In this document: piece by piece, positions 8,577-18,226 of the stretch
Layout: every line of letters starts with the position of its first letter
Numbering within the stretch: position 1 is the first letter of the stretch
From: Planctomycetota bacterium
Lineage (GTDB): Bacteria > Planctomycetota > Phycisphaerae > Phycisphaerales > SM1A02
Reading direction: 5' to 3'
Length of the DNA stretch: 40,583 nucleotides
Assembly: GCA_022560875.1 (NCBI GenBank)
Contig: JADFSH010000019.1
Coordinates: 1-40,583, forward strand
The notes under the pieces: model-generated
Databases searched by the model: none
The model's input: only the letters and a program-made list of their open reading frames with translations
Told to the model about the DNA's origin: nothing
Translations under genes and position numbers: made by a program

Positions 8577-9041
8577 TCAGTCGAGGATGAGCCAGTTCTC
8601 ACCATGCAGAATTTGGGCGATGCGCACCACCTCGGGGTTGTCCGTTGTTTGCGTGTAGAAATGCCACATCACCAGAACGCCGACGAGAATCACCACCGCC
8701 ATCCAGGATGCGATCTCCCCGCGTATATCCCGTCTCGTGGAATAAAGCAACGTAGCGCAAACAACGACGGTAAGACCCTTGAAGACGGCCAATGCCCAAG
8801 CTGATCCCGTAGTGCGGATAAGGTAGGCCGCAAGAGGATTTCCCTCCGCCATGCCGATTGATTGTAGATGAAACAGCGTGATCAGAAGATCAACCGTACT
8901 GAGTATGATAATGGCGCCAATCAGCACCAGGACGCGACGACTGCGACCCGCCTGGCCCATATCCATCTGCACAGCAGCAAATCCCTCTCCCAATCGGTCA
9001 AACACAATATGAACCGCCTTTCCCGGGGTTGCTTTCCCCAC
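8577..9041 (-). CDS. Small three-helix membrane protein (DUF5658-like)
   Basis: A 154-aa protein with membrane helices near 37-59, 80-101 and 108-129. The pattern STVDLLITLFHL followed by EGNPLAAYLI resembles DUF5658, a family of small membrane proteins without assigned function (resemblance from memory, moderate confidence). The C-terminal 25 residues are soluble. The start is uncertain: the longest frame begins at a GTG at 9041 with no ribosome site. In-frame ATGs at 8966 and 8960 would drop the first 25-27 residues without touching the helices. It diverges from the large propeller gene across about 120 bp. Confidence 0.65.
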   Translation of the reverse strand: MGKATPGKAVHIVFDRLGEGFAAVQMDMGQAGRSRRVLVLIGAIIILSTVDLLITLFHLQSIGMAEGNPLAAYLIRTTGSAWALAVFKGLTVVVCATLLYSTRRDIRGEIASWMAVVILVGVLVMWHFYTQTTDNPEVVRIAQILHGENWLILD

Positions 9042-9162
9042 CAGGGAATCGACGCAATACGATGCTCAATTGATGATCCCCGGATCCAAATTCTGGACAT
9101 CAGGCGGGTTGGCCCGAACAATTGACATGACAGACTCTTGAACACGAAGGAATATCCGCGAC

Positions 9163-12100
9163 ATGTCACCACGAGGCACTATCTGCCCTGTAATCCTGCT
9201 GACAGTATTGCTCTGGCCGGTCTCTCCCTGCGCTGCCCAGATTGAAAATCCTGTCTATGTGGATGATTCCCCTCAGGCGTGGTTGCTGTTTCAACAGGCC
9301 CGGGATCAGACAAAGGACAATATGGGTGAAGCGGTCAGGCTATATCAGGAATTGCTCGTCAAACACGGCTTGAAGCTAATTCCAGTCAGTCGAAACACCC
9401 AGGATCATTTCGCTTCCGTTCGTTCTCGTGTCCTGGCGGAGCTTCTGACCAACAAGGATCTCCTTGAACGCTATCGCCTGATTGAATCCGCCGAAGCTCA
9501 ACGGCTGTTTCAAGAGGGGCAGTTATCCCTCCTGGCTCAAACCCGAACATGGACCGAACCGGGACTCGATGCCCTCCTGCTGCTGGGACAGTCTTACCTG
9601 GAAGCGTCACAATTTTATTCAGCTCTCCACCGGTTGACCGAAGCCTTGAGGCATCCCGACCTCAATTCAGAGAGCGAGATCGGCTGTTGGCACATGATCG
9701 GAATCGCATCACATTTTCTGGGGGATGCAGATACCGTAGCCAAGGCCCGTCAACGACTCTCCGCCATTGAAGGGGGATCGCAGCCCCGTCTCGCTCACCT
9801 GAGACAGATGATCGCCTCCGGCAAGGGGCCGGTATCGATCCGGGGCATCTCCACCCTCGACCGTACGGTGGCCGAAAGCCTGCAAAGCCTGATTGCAGAA
9901 GACATCTGGTCGATTGATCTTGCAGATTCGCTGCTGAACCGCAGATACCGCAAGGATCCGAATGACCCATCACTCGGGCGTGACGCCAGAGAGCAACGCA
10001 AACGTCGCGGGATCATGAACACCGCCTCCCCAACGATTGCCGGGGAGAGGGTTTATATCAACGAGGGTCACACCATCCGCGCCTTTGATCGCTTCACCGG
10101 ACAACCGGCATGGGACCAACCCTACTCAGACGTGGAAACAACCGACCGGGAAGATACGAATAAAGATCAAACGTATGATATGAACATTGTGACCATCAAG
10201 AACGACCGTCTGGTCACGCTCACCGGTCATCTCATGGTTCGCGGTCGATCCGGTAAAGGCAAAGTGGTGTGCCTGGACGCGACTTCCGGAGAACCTCTGT
10301 GGATTCGTGACATCAGCCACATCGATGAGTCGGACGAATTCGAGCGAATGTTTCCCTACGGCGCGCCCATCATCGAAGACGGCATGGTGTTTTTTCTGGC
10401 AAGGAAGGTGCGAAAACAACAGCTCACCGCCTGCTATGTCATTGCACTGGATCTGGAAACCGGGAATACTCGCTGGATACGGCACATCAATACCAGCGGG
10501 GGAAGACGAGGTACCGCCCGACCGTTTTCCACGCTGGTGAGCGATCGCGGATCACTCTATCTCGCATCACCACTCGGAGCGATTGCCCGCATAGAACGTC
10601 ACGATGGCGAAATACGGTGGCTTCGGCGCTATTCCGTCCCCATAGATAACTCCCCGAACAATCTTCATATGCCCTGGGAATTCGATCAACCGATCCTGTT
10701 AAATAACACCCTCATCGCCATCCTTCCGAACCGAAGACGAGTGGTCGTGCTCGACCTTGCAACCGGCGATGATCTCGAAAGCTACCCCTGCACATCGCGG
10801 GACGGGTGGAGTGCCCCGAAATACCTGCTTGGCAACGAGCACACGATCTATGCCGTGGGCAGAAATGTTGTGGCATTTCACCGTGACGATCTTTCGGTAC
10901 CGGTGTGGCGACTGACTCCGCCCACAACAGAATCGATTGACGGCAATTCTTTTCTTGAGCAGCGACCTGAAATCCGGGGGCGCATTCAATTGACCCAGGA
11001 CTCCCTGATTGTGCCTTCCCTGTATGGGATACTCGTCGTCGATGACGTGACCGGTCGCATCCGCCACATACTCAAGGCACCCAGTATCGGAAATCCGGTT
11101 GCCGTGGAGTCTCAACTGTTGCTGGCGAGCGGTGATCGACTGGACGCCTTTATGTCCTTCAGCCGGGCTGAGGAAATGCTTCGTGAGCGTATCGCCTCTT
11201 CCCCGCTGGATCCGAATCCAGGTCTCGCCCTGTTACGACTTGCCATTCGGGTGCGGGATTTCAATCTCTCAATCGAATCCGCTTCGATTGTCATCGGTGT
11301 CATGAACCGTCTGGGTCTCGACGCCAACCTGTCAGAGACAAATTCGGAATTGTTCGCCCGACTGCTTGAAGTCAATACGACCGGCATTCCTCGAACGAAC
11401 CAGGAAGGCGAGCAATTGTTCGGCCTGATCAGTTCCGTTGCGGACAGTTCCTCCCGTCGTATCGAATATCTTCTCTCCTACGGCAACTGGCTCAGCAAGC
11501 ATTCACCTCAACATGCCATTGAACAGGGATTTCAGGCAATCCTCTCCGATCCGACCCTGGCTTCCAGTTGGCGATCTCACCAGGGCCAGATCCGGACGGC
11601 GGCCGACTGGGCGCTGGATGAACAACAGAACATTATCCAAAAATACGGTCCGGATGTTTACGCGCCTCAATCAGAATTCGCCCGGCTTCGTCTCGATCAA
11701 GTGAGTCAGTCATCACCCCCTGATATCGAAGCGCTATCCGATCTGATATCGGAATTTCCTCTATCCGCCGCCGCGGCAGTCGCCTCGATATACGCCGCAG
11801 AAGCTCATCATGCGCTGGGTGACACACGATCCGCCATGGGATCTTTGACAACGGCCTATTTCGCTGATCCCGGGCGCGATGAAGCGGGAGCCCTACTCGG
11901 TGCCTATGCCGTGCTGTGTGAATTGGAAGGTTGGACGGGAGAAAAAATCTCCCTACTGCACAATCTCAAGAGTCTCAGGCCCGATCTTCAAATCGAAATC
12001 GGCGAGGCTGCACGAACGCCACAGCAATGGCTCGAAGGCAGTGAATCGGATCTGTCATCGACTCGTCTCCCGACGATCGGCACCCCCACCCCGAATGCCA

Positions 12101-13413
12101 TTTTCCTAGACGGCAATCTCGTTCCATTCGCCCCGGATGCACAACGATCGGGATCGGGCGATTCCGTTCTGCTGCGAGATGATGATGAATTCAAACTCTT
12201 CAGAGCGAGCGATCTCAGTCCAAACGATCCTACTCCGGTCTGGACAACGATCATCGAGGACGAACCCGCACGAATTCTCCGCTTCACCGATCAGGATCTG
12301 CTTTTGTGGTTTGGAACGGGTGGAAATACGGATCACCCGCACGCGATCATGCTCGACCCGCAATCCGGCGAGAGGCGCTGGATGTCACCGAAAATATACG
12401 AATCTCCTGACGACCCGTCCGAAAATCTCCGACAACCCCGCGTCCCCAAGGAGCAGATGCCCAACGACCAGACATTTGATCCCAGAAGCACGATACCGCT
12501 GATTAATTCAAAGACCATGATCGAGGTGCAAAGTATGGGAAGCGTCATGGCCGTCGATCTTGATGACGGCGAGAACGTGCTATGGCGGAAGAGAATTGCG
12601 ATCAATCAAGTTCACTTGGCCCAACTCACCGATTCCGAACTCGTCATTGCCGGACAAATCCACCGTCATGATGCCTTAGGGGCAACGCTTTTAAAAAGCA
12701 TGCAAATCATGATTCTCGATCCCAGATCCGGGGAGCTACTTCATCAATTCAGCCCGCTGGGAAACACCGGCGCCAAATGGATGACGACCGGAATCCTGGG
12801 AACGCTCCTCTACGGCACGGCTCAGGGGATTGAGCTATTTGACCTCCTCAACGGACGCCGACGATGGGCCAACAATTCAGGAGGAGCCAGGGACAGTCAA
12901 AATAGATGGCTCATCAGTGATCGGTTGGTCATTCATGATCGCGACGGACATCTCCGCACCATCATGCTTCAAGATGGAATGCTTTCACCACCATTCAACA
13001 GCACCATCGATAAGAACGAGAGTCCCCTCGATCTTCGGGAAGTGCTGGCTGGCGACGATGGCATTGTGGTTCGCTACCGGAACCGCATTGTCCGGTTGGA
13101 CTTGAATGGTAATTTGCTCGGCGCTGACGCCATCACCGTCATGCGCGACTATCAGTGGCTTCTTACGGCAAAAGACCGGTATCTTCTCATCAATGCTCAA
13201 TCCCGTCAGGTACCTGTGGATGGTAGGGCAAAACGTCGAATCGAATATGTCTACGATCTTTATCTGCTCTCGCAAAACGGGCAAATTATCGACGAGCCGT
13301 ATCGGCTTCCCATATTGCTGAAGAGAATGACCAATGCGATACTCTTGGACAACTGGCTGATGATATCTACGCGAGACCAGACATTTGCCATCCACATTCC
13401 GGCAAATAACTGA
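9163..13413 (+). CDS. Exported giant protein: TPRs and two PQQ-like beta-propellers
   Basis: A 1416-aa protein with a signal peptide (residues 1 to about 25, ending PCAAQ). Residues 30-230 are helical and TPR-like (QARDQTKDNMGEAVRLYQEL). Residues about 290-660 carry repeated PQQ/BamB-type blades: AFDRFTGQPAW, CLDATSGEPLW, ALDLETGNTRW and RIERHDGEIRW. A second helical block spans about 665-930. A second propeller runs from about 970 to the end: MLDPQSGERRW, AVDLDDGENVLW, ILDPRSGEL and LFDLLNGRRRW. BamB-like propellers usually serve as protein-interaction scaffolds in the periplasm; no quinoprotein catalytic residues were identified. AAGGA at 9147-9151 precedes the ATG. It stands alone and is well separated from its neighbours. 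Exact function is unknown. Confidence 0.85.
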   Translation: MSPRGTICPVILLTVLLWPVSPCAAQIENPVYVDDSPQAWLLFQQARDQTKDNMGEAVRLYQELLVKHGLKLIPVSRNTQDHFASVRSRVLAELLTNKDLLERYRLIESAEAQRLFQEGQLSLLAQTRTWTEPGLDALLLLGQSYLEASQFYSALHRLTEALRHPDLNSESEIGCWHMIGIASHFLGDADTVAKARQRLSAIEGGSQPRLAHLRQMIASGKGPVSIRGISTLDRTVAESLQSLIAEDIWSIDLADSLLNRRYRKDPNDPSLGRDAREQRKRRGIMNTASPTIAGERVYINEGHTIRAFDRFTGQPAWDQPYSDVETTDREDTNKDQTYDMNIVTIKNDRLVTLTGHLMVRGRSGKGKVVCLDATSGEPLWIRDISHIDESDEFERMFPYGAPIIEDGMVFFLARKVRKQQLTACYVIALDLETGNTRWIRHINTSGGRRGTARPFSTLVSDRGSLYLASPLGAIARIERHDGEIRWLRRYSVPIDNSPNNLHMPWEFDQPILLNNTLIAILPNRRRVVVLDLATGDDLESYPCTSRDGWSAPKYLLGNEHTIYAVGRNVVAFHRDDLSVPVWRLTPPTTESIDGNSFLEQRPEIRGRIQLTQDSLIVPSLYGILVVDDVTGRIRHILKAPSIGNPVAVESQLLLASGDRLDAFMSFSRAEEMLRERIASSPLDPNPGLALLRLAIRVRDFNLSIESASIVIGVMNRLGLDANLSETNSELFARLLEVNTTGIPRTNQEGEQLFGLISSVADSSSRRIEYLLSYGNWLSKHSPQHAIEQGFQAILSDPTLASSWRSHQGQIRTAADWALDEQQNIIQKYGPDVYAPQSEFARLRLDQVSQSSPPDIEALSDLISEFPLSAAAAVASIYAAEAHHALGDTRSAMGSLTTAYFADPGRDEAGALLGAYAVLCELEGWTGEKISLLHNLKSLRPDLQIEIGEAARTPQQWLEGSESDLSSTRLPTIGTPTPNAIFLDGNLVPFAPDAQRSGSGDSVLLRDDDEFKLFRASDLSPNDPTPVWTTIIEDEPARILRFTDQDLLLWFGTGGNTDHPHAIMLDPQSGERRWMSPKIYESPDDPSENLRQPRVPKEQMPNDQTFDPRSTIPLINSKTMIEVQSMGSVMAVDLDDGENVLWRKRIAINQVHLAQLTDSELVIAGQIHRHDALGATLLKSMQIMILDPRSGELLHQFSPLGNTGAKWMTTGILGTLLYGTAQGIELFDLLNGRRRWANNSGGARDSQNRWLISDRLVIHDRDGHLRTIMLQDGMLSPPFNSTIDKNESPLDLREVLAGDDGIVVRYRNRIVRLDLNGNLLGADAITVMRDYQWLLTAKDRYLLINAQSRQVPVDGRAKRRIEYVYDLYLLSQNGQIIDEPYRLPILLKRMTNAILLDNWLMISTRDQTFAIHIPANN

Positions 13414-13807
13414 ACCGTTCGCTCCCCGCCCCAAGTGCCGCCGATCCGTCGAGAGAGGCTTTCAATGGCCCGCTCACGCCTCGTCATTCCCTGTGGGTAC
13501 GAAGTCTCCAAATTCGGACAGAATTGTGCTGCCGCATACGCTTCCCAGAGATTTTTCGGGCCGGGGTTGACATCACAAAAAGATTCGATTCAATATTTCT
13601 TGCGTCACGTCTCGCATGATACATGGGCACGATGATGACATTTCGAGAATGACCATGGTTTCAAGTTTCAGACATCCGTTATCCTGGTTGAACTTCTTCG
13701 CTTCTCTCAACACCCTGGGGGGACGGCTCCAAACTGACTCGAGCACATCGGCCAGCAGGACGGGATCATTCTCATTTGCGCGTTTCACCTCAGTACATCA
13801 TTGGGCA
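13414..13807. other. Intergenic region before the acidic protein gene
   Basis: About 390 bp with no gene that can be supported. The acidic frame could be extended upstream to an ATG at 13616, but the added 64 residues are Ser/Phe-rich with no recognisable feature, so this part is treated as non-coding. It should contain the 3' untranslated end of the propeller gene and any promoter of the acidic gene. Confidence 0.4.
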
Positions 13808-13996
13808 ATGGATAACGGGAAGGTGGAAGACGATGAAGAAGATGATTTTGCCGTGGATGATGAAGACGACGAGGACGAGACGGACTACGAAGATGACGAT
13901 GATTTATTTCTCGACGACGATGAGAATGATGATCTCGACCTCGATGAAAAAGACGACCATGATGATGACGATGTCGATAAGGATGACCTTGAGTGA
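13808..13996 (+). CDS. Small extremely acidic protein
   Basis: A 62-aa frame starting MDNGKVEDDEEDDF and then almost wholly Asp and Glu, with scattered Phe, Tyr, Leu and Lys, ending DKDDLE. No family is recognised. Synonymous codons (GAT/GAC, GAA/GAG) are mixed through the tract rather than forming a pure triplet repeat, which favours a real coding sequence over slippage. Short D/E-rich proteins of this look are common in planctomycetes (from memory). Possible roles are chaperone-like binding of basic proteins or metal buffering; neither is shown. No good ribosome site is seen, so the start is uncertain, and the longer frame from 13616 is the alternative. Confidence 0.5.
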   Translation: MDNGKVEDDEEDDFAVDDEDDEDETDYEDDDDLFLDDDENDDLDLDEKDDHDDDDVDKDDLE

Positions 13997-14091
13997 GATC
14001 TCGGTCACACCTGTTTCGCGACTTCCGATTCTGATGCCGTAAACGCCCGGTCAATACCCCGATTCACCGATCACAATCCAGACCACCTCGA

Positions 14092-14970
14092 TCAGCTTTG
14101 TTTCACATCGGACGTGGCGAAATTTTCTTTTGCCGTATCGATGAGAGGTTCCACAAATCGCTTGTCGTCGTTGCGCGACGTCTCCAGAGCCCGGCCATGA
14201 ACACCCTCGGCAGTCGCCTTGAGGGCGCTGCAGAGCCTGATCACCGGTTCCACATCGCCATATTCGCTTCGCAGAGATTCAATCTTGTCGGCCATAGCAT
14301 GACCATTGTCTCGATAGAGGCGTTTGAAAGCATCCTTGACGGCGTCGATATGCTCCGGCCTGAAGCCGAGGCGGGTCATGGCAATGCCGTTGATCGCACG
14401 GACTTCCGCCGGGTTGCCTTCGACGATCATGAACGGCGGCACGTCCTTGGTAATTCTCGCCAATCCCCCCACAAAGGCGCAGTCGCCGATAGTTGTGAAA
14501 TGATGGATCCCCGCCCCGCCGCCGATATTCGCATCATCCCTGACTCTGACATGACCGGCCAGCATCACTTGGTTTGCGATGGCGATGCGATCTCCAAGGT
14601 GACAGTCGTGAGCGATGTGCGCGGAAACCATGATGAGGTTTTCGTTACCAATCCGTGTAACGCCGCCTCCATTGCCCGTTCCCCGGTGAATGGTCACATG
14701 CTCGCGGATCTGATTGTGATTGCCGATTTCACATACCGAGTATTCGCCGTGATATTTTCGATCCTGAGGGTTGGCTCCGATAACGGAGAATGGATAGAAG
14801 ACATTCGACTCACCGATCGTGGTGCTGCTGTGAATCGTGACATGATTGTGAAGCACGGTGTGATCGCCTACGACCACGTCGGGCCCGATGATACAGTACG
14901 GACCGATGGTCACGGTCTCGGCGATCTTTGCCAGGGGATCCACGATTGCCGTCGGGTGAATATGTGTCAT
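14092..14970 (-). CDS. lpxA: UDP-N-acetylglucosamine O-acyltransferase
   Basis: A 292-aa left-handed beta-helix acyltransferase built of hexapeptide repeats (IHPTAIVDPLAKIAETVTIG onward). It carries the LpxA hallmarks GANPQDRKYHGE, IREHVTIHRGT and the catalytic-histidine segment AHIAHDCHLGD, followed by the C-terminal helical domain with GLARITKDVPPFMIVEGNPA. LpxA transfers a 3-hydroxyacyl chain from ACP to UDP-GlcNAc, the first step of lipid A synthesis in the cytoplasm. The protein is about 30 residues longer than E. coli LpxA, with the extra length at the C-terminus. It is the last gene of the bamA operon, 48 bp after lpxC-fabZ. Confidence 0.95.
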   Translation of the reverse strand: MTHIHPTAIVDPLAKIAETVTIGPYCIIGPDVVVGDHTVLHNHVTIHSSTTIGESNVFYPFSVIGANPQDRKYHGEYSVCEIGNHNQIREHVTIHRGTGNGGGVTRIGNENLIMVSAHIAHDCHLGDRIAIANQVMLAGHVRVRDDANIGGGAGIHHFTTIGDCAFVGGLARITKDVPPFMIVEGNPAEVRAINGIAMTRLGFRPEHIDAVKDAFKRLYRDNGHAMADKIESLRSEYGDVEPVIRLCSALKATAEGVHGRALETSRNDDKRFVEPLIDTAKENFATSDVKQS

Positions 14971-15018
14971 TGATTTCTTCTCATCATTGTCTTCAAAGCC
15001 TCTGATTGATCAACGGGT

Positions 15019-16374
15019 TCAATCCGGCTCCGCATCCACCATCATGAACCTGATCTGTGCTTCCGCCACGAGTTTCGATCCGACATACGCCTTGCATTTC
15101 AGAGTTCCCGTCCTTGCCCTTGTGCGTACGGCTTCTGCCTCCAGAATGAGCTGATCACCCGGGATAATCGGGCGACGAAGCTTGACCTTGTCCAGACTCA
15201 GGAGCACCGCGATTTTGCCCGCATGCTCGAGTTTCCGGCTCATCAACAGGCCGCCCAACTGGGCCATGGCCTCCACCACGAGCACTCCGGGCATAATCGG
15301 CGTTCCGGGATAGTGTCCCTCAAAGAAGGGCTCGTTGATGGTGACATTCTTGATGCCGATCGCCTTCCGGTCCCCATCCATCTCCACCACCCGATCCACC
15401 AGAAGCATGGGATACCGATGGGGCATCAACCTCTGAATCGAACGAATATCAATCTCCCGGCCCCTGAGAACCACATCCTGACGATGACGGGATTCAGCCT
15501 GATCGAGAATCTTCTGGCACAGACGGCGATTCATCGAGTGACCTGACTTGTGGGCGACGATCCTGCCGTGAATCTCACCGCCGATGAGATACAAATCCCC
15601 CAGCAGATCGACGATCTTGTGCCTGACGGGTTCGTTCTCAAAGCGATAGGCGTTGTCGATCGGGCCGTCATCGCCGATGACCAACACGTCCTTCGGGGTC
15701 AGATGCCGACACATGCCCTGGTCCCAGAGCGCCTGTGCTTCCTCTTTCAAGCTGTAGGTTCGTGCCCGTGCGATTTCTTGTATGTAGCTGCCGTTGGCGG
15801 ATGAATACGCCTGAGTCTGTCGTTTGATGCGATGGGAATTGGACCCGTAATCGAGATCAAAGATTATCTTCATTTCGTGATCTTTGCACGGGAGGGCGGC
15901 GATCATGGCATCACCGTCTTCAACGACGATGGGTTCGATGACCTTGAAGATATTTCTTGGCGCATCCTGCTCTTCAATCCCCACTTCAAGAATGGGATCG
16001 GAGAACGGTGCCGCTGATCCATCACCGCAGGGAAGTTCCGGACCGTCGATCTGGATCAGGACGTTATCCACTTTCAGACCCGCCAGCGCCGACATGCAGT
16101 GCTCGACCGTTTCCACGGCGACGGTGCCGACCTTGAGCGTGGTTCGCCGGGCGCGATCAGTCACATTCGAGACGTGAGCGGGAATATACACCGGTGGGTT
16201 GAGATCAATGCGTTCAAATACCACCCCATGACCGACCGGAGCCGGAAGAATCGTGGTGGTCGCCTCCTCGCCAAGAAGCAGACCTTTACCAGACACGGTG
16301 ACCGTTCCCGACAGCGTGTGCTGCTTGGTGGGATCAAATTTACGAAGATCGGTTTCTTCCACTGCCTGGAGCAT
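15019..16374 (-). CDS. lpxC-fabZ: LpxC-FabZ fusion: UDP-3-O-acyl-GlcNAc deacetylase / 3-hydroxyacyl-ACP dehydratase
   Basis: A 451-aa bifunctional protein. Residues about 15-300 are LpxC: VETVEHCMSALAGL supplies the first zinc histidine, GPELPCGDGSA the conserved loop, HKIVDLLGDL the His and Asp zinc ligands, and GRIVAHKSGHSMN the catalytic histidine. Residues about 310-450 are FabZ: LMPHRYPMLLVDRV, then FFEGHYPGTPIMPG with the active-site His and EAMAQ with the active-site Glu. LpxC performs the committed deacetylation of lipid A synthesis; FabZ dehydrates 3-hydroxyacyl-ACP, the acyl donor pool that LpxA and LpxD also use. Fusions of this kind are known in Bacteroidota and related phyla. It sits between lpxD and lpxA in one operon. 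Confidence 0.95.
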   Translation of the reverse strand: MLQAVEETDLRKFDPTKQHTLSGTVTVSGKGLLLGEEATTTILPAPVGHGVVFERIDLNPPVYIPAHVSNVTDRARRTTLKVGTVAVETVEHCMSALAGLKVDNVLIQIDGPELPCGDGSAAPFSDPILEVGIEEQDAPRNIFKVIEPIVVEDGDAMIAALPCKDHEMKIIFDLDYGSNSHRIKRQTQAYSSANGSYIQEIARARTYSLKEEAQALWDQGMCRHLTPKDVLVIGDDGPIDNAYRFENEPVRHKIVDLLGDLYLIGGEIHGRIVAHKSGHSMNRRLCQKILDQAESRHRQDVVLRGREIDIRSIQRLMPHRYPMLLVDRVVEMDGDRKAIGIKNVTINEPFFEGHYPGTPIMPGVLVVEAMAQLGGLLMSRKLEHAGKIAVLLSLDKVKLRRPIIPGDQLILEAEAVRTRARTGTLKCKAYVGSKLVAEAQIRFMMVDAEPD

Positions 16375-16410
16375 AGCGTGAGTCCGCGGCGAGTCATCCG
16401 GGACCGAAAT

Positions 16411-17487
16411 TTATTGCTCGCCCTTGCCCTGCCGGGCAATATCTTGAACCAAGTCAGGCAGTTTACGAATGGCGGCCCATTGACGCAATGTCTTGCCCGC
16501 CAGATCGGCGGGATAGCCAAGATGTGTCTCGCCCGGCCCAATATCGTGAATCACACCTGATCCTCCCCCCAGACTGGCTCCATCCCCCACTGTGATGTGT
16601 TCAGCGATTCCCACAGCACCACCTATCTTGACATCATTACCGATGATGACCGATCCTGAAAACCCGGAAAGAGCCGCAATGACACAATTCCGACCAATGC
16701 GACAGTTATGGCCGATTTGGCAGAGATTGTCGATTTTCGTCCCGCGCCCGATCACTGTAGTCCCGAATTTTCCCCGATCGATACATGAATTAGCCCCGAT
16801 TTCGACATCATCCTCGACGCTCACCGTTCCAATATGGGGAAACTTGAGCAATCCTGCACCCTCCGGATGGGGCCGGTATCCGAATCCATCCGTCCCGATT
16901 GTGACACAAGGGTGGCAAATCACCCGCCGACCAAGACGGCACCGCTCTCTTATGACGCAATTGGCATGGAGGACGGAATCACTGCCGATCTCGACATCCG
17001 CATAGATCCTCACCCCGGCGTGAAGGACGACCCGTTCGTCGATGCTGGCCCCGCGATCCACGCTGACGTGAGGACCGATACGCGCCAAGTCATGTACTTT
17101 CGCTTCCGGATGAACCCATGCCGTCGGATGCACCCCGACTTCGGGAACTGGCGCCGCCGGTAGAAACAGTTGGAGAACTTCAATCATCGCGAGTTCAGCA
17201 TCGGGAACGACAATCAACGGTCGCGTAGTGGATGACATGTCAGGAAACTCCAGATCGCGGCTGATGACGGCCGCCGCTGCGTTGGAGCTTTTCCAAAGTT
17301 CGCAATAACGACGATTGGCAATAACGGTGATCTCGGTGTCGGCAGCATCCTCCACCGTGCCGACTCCCCGGATGACAACATCAGGGGAACCAAACAGTTC
17401 TCCCTGAAGTCGCTTCGCAATTTCTGATGTGTTGTAGGTCATATCGCTGTGCGACATGGACGATCCATTCCAAACCCGCCGCGTCAT
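16411..17487 (-). CDS. lpxD: UDP-3-O-acylglucosamine N-acyltransferase, first copy
   Basis: A 358-aa LpxD. An N-terminal uridine-binding domain (about 15-110) is followed by hexapeptide repeats of a left-handed beta-helix. Visible motifs are [26 protein letters not shown], the catalytic-histidine segment [11 protein letters not shown] and SGFSGSV. It adds the amide-linked 3-hydroxyacyl chain to the LpxC product. Three in-frame starts are possible: ATG 17487, 17457 and 17442; [12 protein letters not shown] (17442) is the most family-like N-terminus, but none has a strong ribosome site. It follows the Skp-like gene by 10 bp and precedes lpxC-fabZ by 36 bp. A second lpxD lies at 21488-22543. Confidence 0.93.
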   Translation of the reverse strand: MTRRVWNGSSMSHSDMTYNTSEIAKRLQGELFGSPDVVIRGVGTVEDAADTEITVIANRRYCELWKSSNAAAAVISRDLEFPDMSSTTRPLIVVPDAELAMIEVLQLFLPAAPVPEVGVHPTAWVHPEAKVHDLARIGPHVSVDRGASIDERVVLHAGVRIYADVEIGSDSVLHANCVIRERCRLGRRVICHPCVTIGTDGFGYRPHPEGAGLLKFPHIGTVSVEDDVEIGANSCIDRGKFGTTVIGRGTKIDNLCQIGHNCRIGRNCVIAALSGFSGSVIIGNDVKIGGAVGIAEHITVGDGASLGGGSGVIHDIGPGETHLGYPADLAGKTLRQWAAIRKLPDLVQDIARQGKGEQ

Positions 17488-17497
17488 TACGACTTCA

Positions 17498-18100
17498 TCA
17501 GTTCATGTTCATGAGGTTGACGACATCAACCGTGAGATCGAGATTGGGATTGGTATAAAGCATACGACGGGCGGCTATCTGACGATTCACGTCCACCAAT
17601 GTGCCCGGATTGACTTGAATAATGCTGTCGTCAACAAGCACAATGTCCACCCCTCTCATTTCCGCGACCTGTTTCGCCGCGTCGGAAATTTTCAGGTAGA
17701 TCGCCCGCACGATTTCCGCGTTGCGGCGATCCTTGTAGCCCTTGATGTAATCGACATCCGCTTTGAATGCGTATGCGGCGCGCATCAGGCGGTCTTCGAT
17801 TTCCTCGAACTTCTGCCCTCCCGGCGGGAAGTCCTCCTGGTCAGCCTGAAGAGCTTTGATGGTTTCCTCTGCTATCTTGTTGGCTTCTACGAGCACCATA
17901 ATTTCGTTCTCCAGTACTTTTTCTGCCACATTCACTTCCTGCAACTGCCCAAAGACTTTTTCCAGATCGAGAGTCGCGATCACCGTGGGTTGCATCATCG
18001 CCATGGTGCGCATGGCATGCGTCTGATAGGCGATCACACTCAGGACAAGGACTGCAAAGGCAAAGACTGGTCCGTTGAAGCGATTTCTTGTTGACGGCAT
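17498..18100 (-). CDS. OmpH/Skp-like periplasmic chaperone, copy 1
   Basis: A protein of about 200 aa with an N-terminal hydrophobic signal segment ([17 protein letters not shown]), then the Skp pattern: a beta strand with [13 protein letters not shown], long charged helices predicted as a coiled coil (about 55-145), and a closing strand VDIVLVDDS. Skp carries unfolded outer-membrane proteins across the periplasm to BamA, encoded in the same operon. The C-terminal tail ([17 protein letters not shown]) is shared with the next copy. GAGG upstream of the ATG at 18100 supports that start over the in-frame 18127. Confidence 0.85.
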   Translation of the reverse strand: MPSTRNRFNGPVFAFAVLVLSVIAYQTHAMRTMAMMQPTVIATLDLEKVFGQLQEVNVAEKVLENEIMVLVEANKIAEETIKALQADQEDFPPGGQKFEEIEDRLMRAAYAFKADVDYIKGYKDRRNAEIVRAIYLKISDAAKQVAEMRGVDIVLVDDSIIQVNPGTLVDVNRQIAARRMLYTNPNLDLTVDVVNLMNMN

Positions 18101-18226
18101 CGGTTCTAACCTCTTGCTTAGTGTCATTCGGTCGCGGCGCGACGGAGAGCCTCGCCTGATAACGACGGATTCTATCCCCTTCCACTCGCACGCTCACCGG
18201 TGCGGAGATCTCCGGATATCATGGAC

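Noticed and set aside
13785-14054. Minus-strand Arg/His-rich frame of 89 codons
   Set aside because: It is the antisense reading of the acidic protein gene and has no ribosome site.
14098-14973. Plus-strand open frame of 291 codons
   Set aside because: It mirrors lpxA exactly and has no family features of its own.
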